53,839 nt of DNA from an uncultured Sphingobacterium sp. (GTDB taxonomy: Bacteria; Bacteroidota; Bacteroidia; Sphingobacteriales; Sphingobacteriaceae). Under the pieces are notes generated by a model. The model worked only from the letters and a program-made list of their open reading frames with translations. It was not told where the DNA came from and searched no databases. Shown piece by piece: positions 28,101-35,716 of the stretch. Both the position numbers and the translations under genes were made by a program. The stretch is taken from the NCBI GenBank assembly GCA_947630335.1, contig CANRHE010000003.1, positions 1-53,839 on the forward strand, written 5' to 3'. The stretch's first letter is position 1. Every line of letters begins with the position of its first letter.

Positions 28101-29375
28101 GTGTCATTAGATAAATTAAAGCTCAGTAAACGCCTTTTCAGATCAATGAATGATCTAGGATATTTTACAGCAAAAGAATTTCAATTAAAAACCCTATCTC
28201 GTATTATAGGTGGCCACAGTCTTATAGGTATTGCTCCTGAAGGTGCAGGCAAGACGACCACGTATATTTTGGGGGTTTTAATGCGTTTGAAACATACAGA
28301 AGATGAGGCTCCTAAAGTCTTAGTCTTAGCACCTAATGAAGAACGAATCAACGAAATCGTCGAAAGTTTTAAGATTATCAGTGGAAACCCAGATTTATAT
28401 ATCATGGGTTTGAAAGCAAGCGGTAGTACCGAAGAGGAGATTATTGACTTGGTGCGTGGTGTCGATATTGTTGTAGCAACCCCAAATCGTGCACGTGCGG
28501 TATATTTAAAACTAGGACTTAACCTGAATCGCATTCAGACCTTTATTATAGATGATGCAGAAGAAATCGTCAAACAAGGTATGTCTACCCCTGTAAGAGA
28601 ACTAGCACAGAGCTGTGGCAAGGTACAATACCTCGCTTTTAGTACAGTAGAGCATGACAAGCTGCACCATATGATTGATGATTTTATGCCTGCTGCTACA
28701 GTGATAGAGGTAGACGAGTTAAGTGGCAAGACAGTCAACACACACGAGTTGATGCTGTACCATGTTCCTAACTTTACGACTAAAATCAATTTACTTAATC
28801 TCTTGATGCAAGATGAAGAAGTCTTTGAGAAGGTGGTCGTATTCGTCAATAGTAGACTGACAGCCCAAAAATTGAGTCAAAACCTACGTGGTAAAAAAGG
28901 TGAAATAACAGTATTAAATCCTTTCTTCCATGATGATGAAGGTATTGATGATATCAATGATTTCAAACAGATTCCAGAGTGTAGAATACTTATTGTAGCC
29001 AATGAAGGAACTTCAAGTATTGATTTAAGTGGTATACCTTTTATCATTCATTTTGAAATCCCTGAAACGGGCGATATTTTCTTAGAGCATGTTCAGAAAA
29101 CGAATGATGAAGATGTGATAGCTATTACCTTTGCGACAGACTTGGAACTTCCAGATTTAAAGAAAATCGAACTGGCTATAGGCGAAAAAATCCCTGTAGT
29201 ACCTCTACCCGATGACCTGATTATCTATCAACCTTCTACTACCCCAAAGGGTAAAGCCGAAGTTGATGAATCGCAAGGAGGTGCTTTTCACAAGAAGAAA
29301 GAAAGCAATAACAAAACCTACAATTATGGTGGGGGAACAAAAGCTAAATTGACTAAAAAGAATAAAAAAAGGTAA
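28101..29375 (+). CDS. DEAD-box-like helicase with eroded motifs
   Basis: Two RecA-like domains over 424 residues. Motif I (APEGAGKTT) and the upstream Gln-containing FTAKEFQ are intact, but motif II reads IDDAEE instead of DEAD, motif III AFSTVE instead of SAT, and the position of motif VI reads HVQKTN with no HRxGRxxR arginine fingers. The C-terminus is a short basic tail (KAKLTKKNKKR). It may be an RNA-binding paralogue with weak or no ATPase. Start is GTG at 28101, since no ATG fits the conserved N-terminus. Confidence 0.85.
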   Translation: MSLDKLKLSKRLFRSMNDLGYFTAKEFQLKTLSRIIGGHSLIGIAPEGAGKTTTYILGVLMRLKHTEDEAPKVLVLAPNEERINEIVESFKIISGNPDLYIMGLKASGSTEEEIIDLVRGVDIVVATPNRARAVYLKLGLNLNRIQTFIIDDAEEIVKQGMSTPVRELAQSCGKVQYLAFSTVEHDKLHHMIDDFMPAATVIEVDELSGKTVNTHELMLYHVPNFTTKINLLNLLMQDEEVFEKVVVFVNSRLTAQKLSQNLRGKKGEITVLNPFFHDDEGIDDINDFKQIPECRILIVANEGTSSIDLSGIPFIIHFEIPETGDIFLEHVQKTNDEDVIAITFATDLELPDLKKIELAIGEKIPVVPLPDDLIIYQPSTTPKGKAEVDESQGGAFHKKKESNNKTYNYGGGTKAKLTKKNKKR

Positions 29376-29395
29376 GCCGAGGCTTACCTTTTTTT
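29364..29395. terminator. Bidirectional terminator, helicase / HAD-GT20 gene
   Basis: AAAAAAAGGTAAGCC, a 2-nt loop, then GGCTTACCTTTTTTT. The helicase stop codon lies inside the left arm. Confidence 0.88.
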
Positions 29396-29408
29396 ATTCT
29401 TCGGTATG

Positions 29409-31649
29409 CTAAATCACCGCTTCATCCAGTTCCTTCACAAAGTCAGTTCCCCAATAATGGATATCATAATGCTTTACTTGTTCTAGCGAACGATTTATAC
29501 GCGTGATTGCTTCCTCTTCATCCATCAGCAGCGCTTTAAGTAAAGAATCTATCATACTTCGCATATCGTATGGATTGGTCGGCACACAGTAAGGCAACTC
29601 TACCGAAGCACCCGCAAATTCGGACAATACTAACACACCCGATTGCTGGAGTATTCCTTGCGTAGCGATATACTCTTTGGATACTAAGTTAAGCCCATCA
29701 CGTAAAGGAGTGATCCAGGCTACATCCGCTAACGCATACTGTATCAGCACTTCTTCAAAAGGCAGTGTCTGAAAAAAGTATTGGATAGGTGTCCAATCCA
29801 ATGTCGCATATTTACCATTGATCTCCCCGACAGCCTGATTCACCTGATCTCTGATCTCATCATAAATTTTCATCCCCTGCGAAGGCGGCGTACACACGTT
29901 TATTAACTCCACCTTCCCTCTGAACTCTGGATAAGTTTCTAAGAATTTACCAAAGGCTAAGATTTTCTCCAGAGGACCTTTGACATAATCCATTCGCTCC
30001 ACCGATACAATCCTTTTGATATCTTTATCTAAATTATCCTTTCTAAAGGCCTCAATCTTCTTTCTAACTGCAGGCTTCGCTAATACTTTTTCAATCAAGT
30101 CAAAGTTAACACCTACGGGCTGTGCCCCCAGCCTAATCTGGCGACCATCCACCTCGATGACTTTCGTCATCTGATCGACTCCCAGTGCCATGCTATACGT
30201 CAGAAACTGCTTAGCTACATTGATTTTTTGTATCACACGAAGTGGAGTATGGCTGCGCAATACGTCCACAAAATTCTCGACATACCTCGGAATATGAAAA
30301 CTAATAAAATCACACATCAGCAAACTGCCTATAATCTCCCTACGCCAAGGAATGATATTAAATATATCAGCTGCTGGGAATGCGGTATGATGAAAGAAAC
30401 CAATCTTTAGATCTGGGCGCATTATTTTTAAGTAAGAGGGCACCATCCACAGATTATACTCATGAATCCAGACCGTAGCCCCTTCATCCGCTTCCTTAGC
30501 GATACGCTCCGCAAAAATTTTATTAATACCCAAATAATGCTCCCAATCCTCGTGATCAAACTTCGCTTTGTCCACAAAAGAGAATATGGTAGGCCAGAAT
30601 GCTTCTTTGGAGAAAACACGATAAAATTGATCAATATCTTCTTTTGGTAATGAAATCGTAGCTGCCAGTAAATTAGGATACCTGTCCTTATCTACATATT
30701 GATTTTTGACAATAGGCTCTTCATGTTGCAATACCTCTTCACCTATCCATATACCAGATCGACCAGACTCGAATAAACCCAGCAAAGACGGTATCACCCC
30801 ATTGGGGCTCTTGGGAGCTGTTCTTGTCACTCGACCATTGACCACTGTCCGTTCAATAGGCAATCTATGATACACCAAGATCAGCTGCTCACTTTCTTCG
30901 CCCATTTTCGACTGATTTTTGGGAATTATCCCCTTGATATACTTTTTAAACAAAGGATAATGCTGCATACTCTCCAAGATACCACCTGCCCCAGCCTTTG
31001 CTGCTTGATACACATGCTCCATACCCTTAGTCGCTTCTAAGAGCGACGGTTCAGATTTGCCAACGGCTACCCCTCGCAATCCCGTTTGGTATAAAGACAG
31101 ATCATTCAGCGTGTCACCCGCTACCAATACGTCATCATGAGCTATTCCCAAAAGGTTCACGAGTTTCATCAAAGTCTTCCCCTTATTCACCCCTTGGGGC
31201 ATAATATCCAGATACTTATCTACCGAAGTGATGATTTCGCAATTAAATTGTTTGGCCACCTGACCCACCAACTCCATATCCACTTGTTCATCATATAAGT
31301 AGGAGCATCTTCTCTGCTGAGGGACACGCTGATAAGTCAAGCCTTCACACGCTTTCAGGGCTCCTTGAATCTCATATACCGAAGGCCATTTGCTCTCTAT
31401 TTCGCCCTGTATAGGCTCTATTGCGGACAAGGTATGCCCATCCACGACTGTAGCCCCTACATCAGCGATTATATAATCCGGTGTCGGCATTATCGGGTCA
31501 TTCAATAAAGGGATGACCGACTCCAGTCCCCTTCCCGTAACAAAAACAAGTTTGATAGCTTTATTATTCTTGATGAGACGATAGAGATTCAATCGATCTT
31601 CCATACGTCCACCTAAAAATGTGCCATCCAAATCTGTTGCTAATAACAT
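29409..31649 (-). CDS. Bifunctional glucosylglycerol-phosphate phosphatase/synthase (GgpPS-like)
   Basis: N-terminal ~230 residues are a HAD phosphatase of the sucrose-phosphatase type (LLATDLDGTFLGG, FVTGRG, VAGDTLNDLSLY). The rest is a GT20 glycosyltransferase. The donor-site region ATVWIHEYNLWMVPSYL, FFHHTAFPAADIFNIIPWR and FHIPRYVENFV follow the pattern I know from cyanobacterial glucosylglycerol-phosphate synthase rather than OtsA (which has HDYHLL and FLHIPFP). HAD-GT20 order matches the GgpPS described in Stenotrophomonas rhizophila. It is coupled to gpsA, the source of its presumed acceptor glycerol 3-phosphate. Trehalose-6-phosphate synthase is the alternative. Confidence 0.8.
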   Translation of the reverse strand: MLLATDLDGTFLGGRMEDRLNLYRLIKNNKAIKLVFVTGRGLESVIPLLNDPIMPTPDYIIADVGATVVDGHTLSAIEPIQGEIESKWPSVYEIQGALKACEGLTYQRVPQQRRCSYLYDEQVDMELVGQVAKQFNCEIITSVDKYLDIMPQGVNKGKTLMKLVNLLGIAHDDVLVAGDTLNDLSLYQTGLRGVAVGKSEPSLLEATKGMEHVYQAAKAGAGGILESMQHYPLFKKYIKGIIPKNQSKMGEESEQLILVYHRLPIERTVVNGRVTRTAPKSPNGVIPSLLGLFESGRSGIWIGEEVLQHEEPIVKNQYVDKDRYPNLLAATISLPKEDIDQFYRVFSKEAFWPTIFSFVDKAKFDHEDWEHYLGINKIFAERIAKEADEGATVWIHEYNLWMVPSYLKIMRPDLKIGFFHHTAFPAADIFNIIPWRREIIGSLLMCDFISFHIPRYVENFVDVLRSHTPLRVIQKINVAKQFLTYSMALGVDQMTKVIEVDGRQIRLGAQPVGVNFDLIEKVLAKPAVRKKIEAFRKDNLDKDIKRIVSVERMDYVKGPLEKILAFGKFLETYPEFRGKVELINVCTPPSQGMKIYDEIRDQVNQAVGEINGKYATLDWTPIQYFFQTLPFEEVLIQYALADVAWITPLRDGLNLVSKEYIATQGILQQSGVLVLSEFAGASVELPYCVPTNPYDMRSMIDSLLKALLMDEEEAITRINRSLEQVKHYDIHYWGTDFVKELDEAVI

Positions 31650-32635
31650 TATACTAAGTTCCTTTCTAATAATTTAAATTCTCGTTCAATTGATTTATTC
31701 TCAAACAGAATACGGTGTGCGGTTAGCAGAATCGGCAATTTGACTTTCAACGTATCTGCCAATACAAACAAACCTTTAGTCGCTAGATACCCTTCGGCTA
31801 CCATCGTCATTCGCTCCAAGGCTTGTGATACGGTATCCCCCTGTCCTATATATTTTCCGAAAAGGCGATTTCGACTATGTTGCGAAAAGCCCGTCACCAA
31901 TAGATCACCTACATAAGAAGAATTAAGAAAATTAATCTGCTTGGGGTTGAGTGATCGAATAATCAGTCGTAGCTCTTCAATACCATTACTGATCAATACT
32001 GCTAGAAAATTATCACCATACCCCAGGCCAGTTGCCATACCACTGACTACGCCCAGTACATTCTTATAGATCGCTGCATATTCTACCCCCGTAGGGTCTG
32101 TATTCTGCATGACCGAAATATAGGGCGTAGTGAATAGAGGAGATAATTCTTTGAGAAGAGTATTATTGTCACCAGAAAGCGTCATATACGTTTGTTTTTG
32201 GTTGACCACCTCTTCGGCGTGGCATGGGCCAGCAATCAAGGCCATTTGTTGAGGAGATATTCCAAAATATCGGCTTAAATAAGCGGTAGGCAATTGCTCA
32301 TTCCCTGTTATACCTTTGATAGAGCTGATAATAATTTTTTCTTGGAGGAGATCTCGAGGGATTTTTTCGCAGAGCTGTGAGAGGCTCGAGCTAGGGACGA
32401 CAAATATGATTACTCTGGAGCGTTTGATCACTTCTAATAGATCGTCACTGGGTGTCACGAGATCTCGATCTAGCTTGACGGTATGGAGATAATCTGGATT
32501 TCTTCCAGTTCGCCTGATACCTTCCACCTGGTACCTTCGTCGACAATACCAATACGTTGGGATTTTGTTTTCGGTTAAAATTTTGACAATAGCAGTAGCC
32601 CAACTTCCACCACCAACCACACTTACTTCGTTCAA
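31649..32635 (-). CDS. gpsA: NAD(P)H-dependent glycerol-3-phosphate dehydrogenase
   Basis: Reduces dihydroxyacetone phosphate to sn-glycerol 3-phosphate. N-terminal Rossmann motif VVGGGSWATAIVKIL, SSIKGI, GPCHAEEV, the catalytic Lys in YAAIYKNVLGVVSGMATGLGYGDN, and the GDLLVTGFSQHSRNRLFG loop are all present; 328 residues is normal. Its TAA stop overlaps the ATG of the next gene (TAATG), so the two are translationally coupled. This may be a dedicated copy serving solute synthesis rather than the housekeeping lipid enzyme; inference. Confidence 0.92.
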   Translation of the reverse strand: MNEVSVVGGGSWATAIVKILTENKIPTYWYCRRRYQVEGIRRTGRNPDYLHTVKLDRDLVTPSDDLLEVIKRSRVIIFVVPSSSLSQLCEKIPRDLLQEKIIISSIKGITGNEQLPTAYLSRYFGISPQQMALIAGPCHAEEVVNQKQTYMTLSGDNNTLLKELSPLFTTPYISVMQNTDPTGVEYAAIYKNVLGVVSGMATGLGYGDNFLAVLISNGIEELRLIIRSLNPKQINFLNSSYVGDLLVTGFSQHSRNRLFGKYIGQGDTVSQALERMTMVAEGYLATKGLFVLADTLKVKLPILLTAHRILFENKSIEREFKLLERNLV

Positions 32636-32876
32636 ATTATTTGGGTTTTCTGCAGAACAATAGATGTGTATATTCTGCTGTTTATAAATTCGATAATTTT
32701 AAATGTAGCCAATTCTTTATTAAAAATCAAGATAAACGTCCAATTACAGCCCAAAAACGAGCCATTTACAGTCATTTTCGTTAAAATCTGTTAAATAGCT
32801 ATACCCCTTGTACTATTTGGCGAATTCGCTCCGTTAATAGTGTATTCATAATTTAGGTTAATAATTGGTTAGTTAG

Positions 32877-32913
32877 AAACACCTGGAGTTCCCCGCTTCA
32901 GGTGTTTTTTTTA
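32877..32913 (+). terminator. Plus-strand terminator with no gene before it
   Basis: AAACACCTG and CAGGTGTTT form a 9-bp stem followed by TTTTTTTT. The nearest gene upstream (gpsA) is on the minus strand, so a short untranslated plus-strand transcript is implied from roughly 32700-32880. Confidence 0.7.
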
Positions 32914-33306
32914 TGACATATATAGATGCTTAAACAATCTTCTAAAATATAGTCGAGCTACATTTTTATGATGGTAGCAAATGAACCTACATCTTGAGAA
33001 GGTAGTGTATCAATAATACATGTAATTACGTACTACTAACTATTTTGTATCCCTCTATAGTAACGGAAACCCACCAAACTAACACCCTGATTTAAGGCTG
33101 TTAGAGGAGTCCAAAAAACTAAAGCACACGTATACCTGTAAATCGCCCCATCAGCTTTCCCTTAGCTTTAAAACAGCCTCTAATCAAGCCTATATTTCTA
33201 TCATACACATGCTTCATTACAAAAAAGCTGTTTATGAGCTGGTTTTAAGGTTCAATTTGATTATCTAAAACAATTTTTTTTCCAAACCGATTAAAAAAGA
33301 AGTTTC
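32914..33306. other. Non-coding region before the 11-bp array
   Basis: No ORF with protein-like composition is seen. The stretch TTAAGGCTGTTAGAGG and its near inverse CCTTAGCTTTAAAACAGCCTC face each other around 33090-33180 and could pair. Nothing else recognised. Confidence 0.4.
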
Positions 33307-33510
33307 TTCGAGGTTTGTTCGACACGTCTTCGAATGCGCTTCGAGACTTGTTCGAGACCTCTTCGAGAATCCTTCGAGGGCTCTTCGACTGGGCTTCGAC
33401 TGGGCTTCGAGAACGCTTCGAGTCGCACCGAAGCAATGTCGAACAAGTGTCGAAGCTGTCCCGAAGGTGTGTGCAATGCGTCTCGAACAATCGCCGAACA
33501 GTACTCGAAG
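33307..33510. repeat. 11-bp-periodic TTCGA array with central inversion
   Basis: Nineteen consecutive 11-bp units. Units 1-11 (33307-33427) begin TTCGA(G/C/A) followed by five variable bases. Units 12-19 (33428-33510) carry the inverse core (C/T)CGAA(G/C) at the same 11-bp spacing, with unit 16 degenerate. The centre is near 33425, where GCTTCG and CGAAGC form a short hairpin. The ORFs reported here in both strands and several frames are by-products: 11 bp is not a multiple of 3, so any frame translates to an 11-residue repeat. GC content is far above the flanks. Confidence 0.9.
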
Positions 33511-33628
33511 GATTCTATAACCGCATCCATATTGATCAGAACCCATTAAAAAACCTCTATTATTGACCTCAAAACAACATTTAGTAAGCACCGCAACTGA
33601 ATAGAGTTTAGATTATACTGATTTTTAT

Positions 33629-33662
33629 AACAGCCCTTGATCCTCTCTAGGGCTGTTCCAAA
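33629..33662. repeat. Left flanking hairpin repeat of the zeta-toxin module
   Basis: AACAGCCCTTGATCCTCTC followed by TAGGGCTGTTCCAAA. It is itself an inverted repeat (AACAGCCC/GGGCTGTT) and is nearly identical to the copy at 34737-34772. Confidence 0.75.
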
Positions 33663-33754
33663 TAATAGATATCCTCATAACAAACCCTAGACACTAAAAT
33701 TGTATATTAGCAACATAATTGGTATATTTAAACAAGTTTTTTAAAGGAGGAGTC

Positions 33755-34006
33755 ATGAGTACAATTGCAAAGAGATTGAACAAAGAGGAAGAAAGAAGAC
33801 TTATTTCAAAAGCTGCGAAAAAGGCTTCATCTACTGCATTTAGGATTTCTACAGCATTAGAATTACCCATACAAGTTGTACAGGGAAAAAAGATAGTTCT
33901 TAAGAAAGCCAATGGGGCAACCCAAGAGCTGAAAGAAGTCAATCAAGTGAAAAGTCGGATTACTTTGACCAAAGGAACTAAAATATGCCTAGAGCCAAAA
34001 GGTTAA
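33755..34006 (+). CDS. Small protein preceding zeta-like toxin, candidate antitoxin
   Basis: An 83-residue basic protein from the ATG at 33755, which has a good ribosome-binding sequence (AAAGGAGGA) 8 nt upstream; the ORF track's longer start is not needed. The first ~35 residues are helical and Lys/Glu-rich (MSTIAKRLNKEEERRLISKA), the rest beta-prone (LPIQVVQGKKIVLKKANG). No family recognised. It overlaps the next gene by 22 nt, the usual toxin-antitoxin arrangement, so it is a candidate antitoxin by position only. Confidence 0.75.
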   Translation: MSTIAKRLNKEEERRLISKAAKKASSTAFRISTALELPIQVVQGKKIVLKKANGATQELKEVNQVKSRITLTKGTKICLEPKG

Positions 34007-34737
34007 GAGTATTTGCTGGTCCCAACGGATCAGGAAAGTCTACTTTATTTGCAACCATCTCCGAACTAAAACAGTTTCATATTGGACATTTCATTAACTC
34101 AGATGAAATTGAGAAAGAAATTGTCTCTAAGGGCTTTATCAATATAGAAGACTTTGATTTACATCTTACTCAAGCAGATCTAGACGAGTTCAAAAAAGAA
34201 CCGAATACGATATCCCTTATTGAAAAAGCAACGTTAGAAGGTCAGCATATTGATATTGAAATTAAAGAGAATGTCATTATTGACAAATCGAGAAAAACCC
34301 ATAGCTATGAAGCTTCATTAATTACAGCTTTTTTACGCAAGCATCTACTGGAAAAGGGAATCAGTTATTCTTTCGAATCTGTAATGAGCCATCCCTCTAA
34401 GCTGGAGGAGATTAAACAAGCAAATGATTTAGGGTACAGAACCTATTTATATTTTGTCTGTCTCCAAGATTCAGATATGAATATATCACGTGTTGCCAAT
34501 AGAGTACAAAAAGGCGGTCATCCTGTGGATTCTGAAAGGATAATCAAAAGATATAATGCTACTTTAGACAATTTATTGCCAGCACTATTATTGGTTGACA
34601 AAGCATATATTTTTGATAATTCTTCTAGCCAAATGTTACTCTGCGCAGAAGTAGTGAGCGGGAAAATAGAAATCTTGGTCAATGAAGATAAAGTTCCTAA
34701 CTGGTTTATCGAAAACGTCATTAACAAGATTCAATAA
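33985..34737 (+). CDS. Zeta-toxin-like P-loop kinase
   Basis: Walker A GPNGSGKST at residues ~13-21, the zeta-type region INSDEIEKEI, SFESVMSHPSK in the centre, and RVQKGGHPVDSERIIKRYNATLDNL near residues 170-195, the R..GGH.V....I..RY pattern of zeta-like ATPases. Zeta/PezT toxins phosphorylate UDP-N-acetylglucosamine, but many chromosomal relatives have no tested activity. ATG at 33985, overlapping the candidate antitoxin by 22 nt. Flanked by near-identical hairpin repeats. Confidence 0.82.
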   Translation: MPRAKRLRVFAGPNGSGKSTLFATISELKQFHIGHFINSDEIEKEIVSKGFINIEDFDLHLTQADLDEFKKEPNTISLIEKATLEGQHIDIEIKENVIIDKSRKTHSYEASLITAFLRKHLLEKGISYSFESVMSHPSKLEEIKQANDLGYRTYLYFVCLQDSDMNISRVANRVQKGGHPVDSERIIKRYNATLDNLLPALLLVDKAYIFDNSSSQMLLCAEVVSGKIEILVNEDKVPNWFIENVINKIQ

Positions 34738-34772
34738 ACAAGCCCCTGATCCTCTCAAGGGCTGTTCCAAAA
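34737..34772. repeat. Right flanking hairpin repeat of the zeta-toxin module
   Basis: AACAAGCCCCTGATCCTCTC then AAGGGCTGTTCCAAAA; about 30 of 34 positions match the left copy at 33629-33662. It starts at the toxin's stop codon. Confidence 0.75.
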
Positions 34773-34813
34773 GAAAACTTCTTATGTTCGATTCATAGAA
34801 GGTGAAAGCATAA

Positions 34814-34847
34814 AAATGATTTATAAAACGTTATAAATCATTTTTAA
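34814..34847 (-). terminator. 15-bp hairpin terminator
   Basis: AAAAATGATTTATAA, 4-nt loop, and its exact reverse complement. It can stop transcription on either strand. The stop codon of the minus-strand remnant falls within it. Confidence 0.75.
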
Positions 34848-34947
34848 GATAAAACCAAAATTCGCTATCCGCAGATACGTCCTGCCATTTTTCAAACTCT
34901 ACGAAACGGTTTTTAGAATAGGCTTCAACCGCAGATAGTTGGAGAAG
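34828..34947 (-). pseudogene. C-terminal remnant of another protein, in frame behind the oxidoreductase stop
   Basis: Immediately after the oxidoreductase's TAA, the same frame continues LLQLSAVEAYSKNRFVEF, then EKWQDVSADSEFWFYLKN and stops. This composition (aromatic-rich, no low complexity) looks like a true protein end rather than read-through of noise. I cannot name the family. It has no start of its own, so it is a remnant left where the oxidoreductase joined the chromosome, or a suppressed extension. Confidence 0.5.
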
Positions 34948-35598
34948 TTAATAACCGATAGTGAAACGCTCCTGATGATGTTGTGGATTTTCGAGTTCGT
35001 CTACCATTGCTTTAGCATAGTCCTGAACAGAAATTTTGCTTTCGCCGTTGTCATTAATAATTAAATCATCTTTACCAAGACGATAACTACCTGTGCGTTC
35101 GCCCGGTTCAAGCGAACCTGCTGGAGAGAAGAATACCCAATCAATGTCTTTTTCATTCCTTAACGTATTGAGGTAAAATTCGCCAAGCGATTTTACACCC
35201 CCCATAATTTCGGCAGGAATAGCTCCTGAATCTACTACACGCAAACCTGGGGCTACGAACAATGTGCCTGCACCGCCAACAATAAGCAGACGTTTAATTC
35301 CCGCATTTTTAACTCCTGCGAGAATTTGCGGATATACTTTCAACGTGAGGTCGTAAATATCGGGATTAGTCCACCCCGGATTGTACGCGCTGATAACGGC
35401 ATCCGCACCTTGGCAGATTTCTGCTACCGTGTCAGCATCCGAAACGTCAGCCTTAACAACTGTAACATCGGGATTTGAAATTTTAATACCTTCGGGATTA
35501 CGAACTATTGCCGTTACTTTGATACCTCGGTTCAGTGCTTCATTCAGGATAGCAGACCCTACGAATCCGCTTGCTCCAATCAATACAATTTTTTTCAT
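34948..35598 (-). CDS. NAD(P)-dependent oxidoreductase (NmrA/YwnB-type atypical SDR)
   Basis: N-terminal NAD(P)-binding motif MKKIVLIGASGFVGSAILNEAL, then VTVVKADVSDADTV and ADAVISAYNPGW; 216 residues with a single Rossmann domain, as in the NAD(P)H-binding protein family (NmrA-like, YwnB/YesF). No substrate-specific motif recognised. GC content is visibly higher than the surrounding genome, and it is followed in frame by a foreign-looking remnant, both hints of acquisition. It lies next to an AraC regulator on the same strand. Confidence 0.86.
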   Translation of the reverse strand: MKKIVLIGASGFVGSAILNEALNRGIKVTAIVRNPEGIKISNPDVTVVKADVSDADTVAEICQGADAVISAYNPGWTNPDIYDLTLKVYPQILAGVKNAGIKRLLIVGGAGTLFVAPGLRVVDSGAIPAEIMGGVKSLGEFYLNTLRNEKDIDWVFFSPAGSLEPGERTGSYRLGKDDLIINDNGESKISVQDYAKAMVDELENPQHHQERFTIGY

Positions 35599-35716
35599 TG
35601 CTATACTTTAAATTTATTTATATTATGAAATGGTTTTGCCATTGTATAATACAAATATACAGCAGTAAAATTTCGATGTGATTATCAATCAGCGTCTATT
35701 AATGGTAAATATCCGC

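Noticed and set aside
29409-31649. Standard OtsA/OtsB trehalose-6-phosphate synthase/phosphatase
   Set aside because: HAD domain is N-terminal rather than C-terminal, and key GT20 sequence runs match glucosylglycerol-phosphate synthase better; kept only as the alternative.
33307-33510. The 11-bp array as a CRISPR or transposon end
   Set aside because: Unit length is 11 bp with a 5-6 bp conserved core and no ~30-bp repeats or spacers; no cas genes or transposase nearby.
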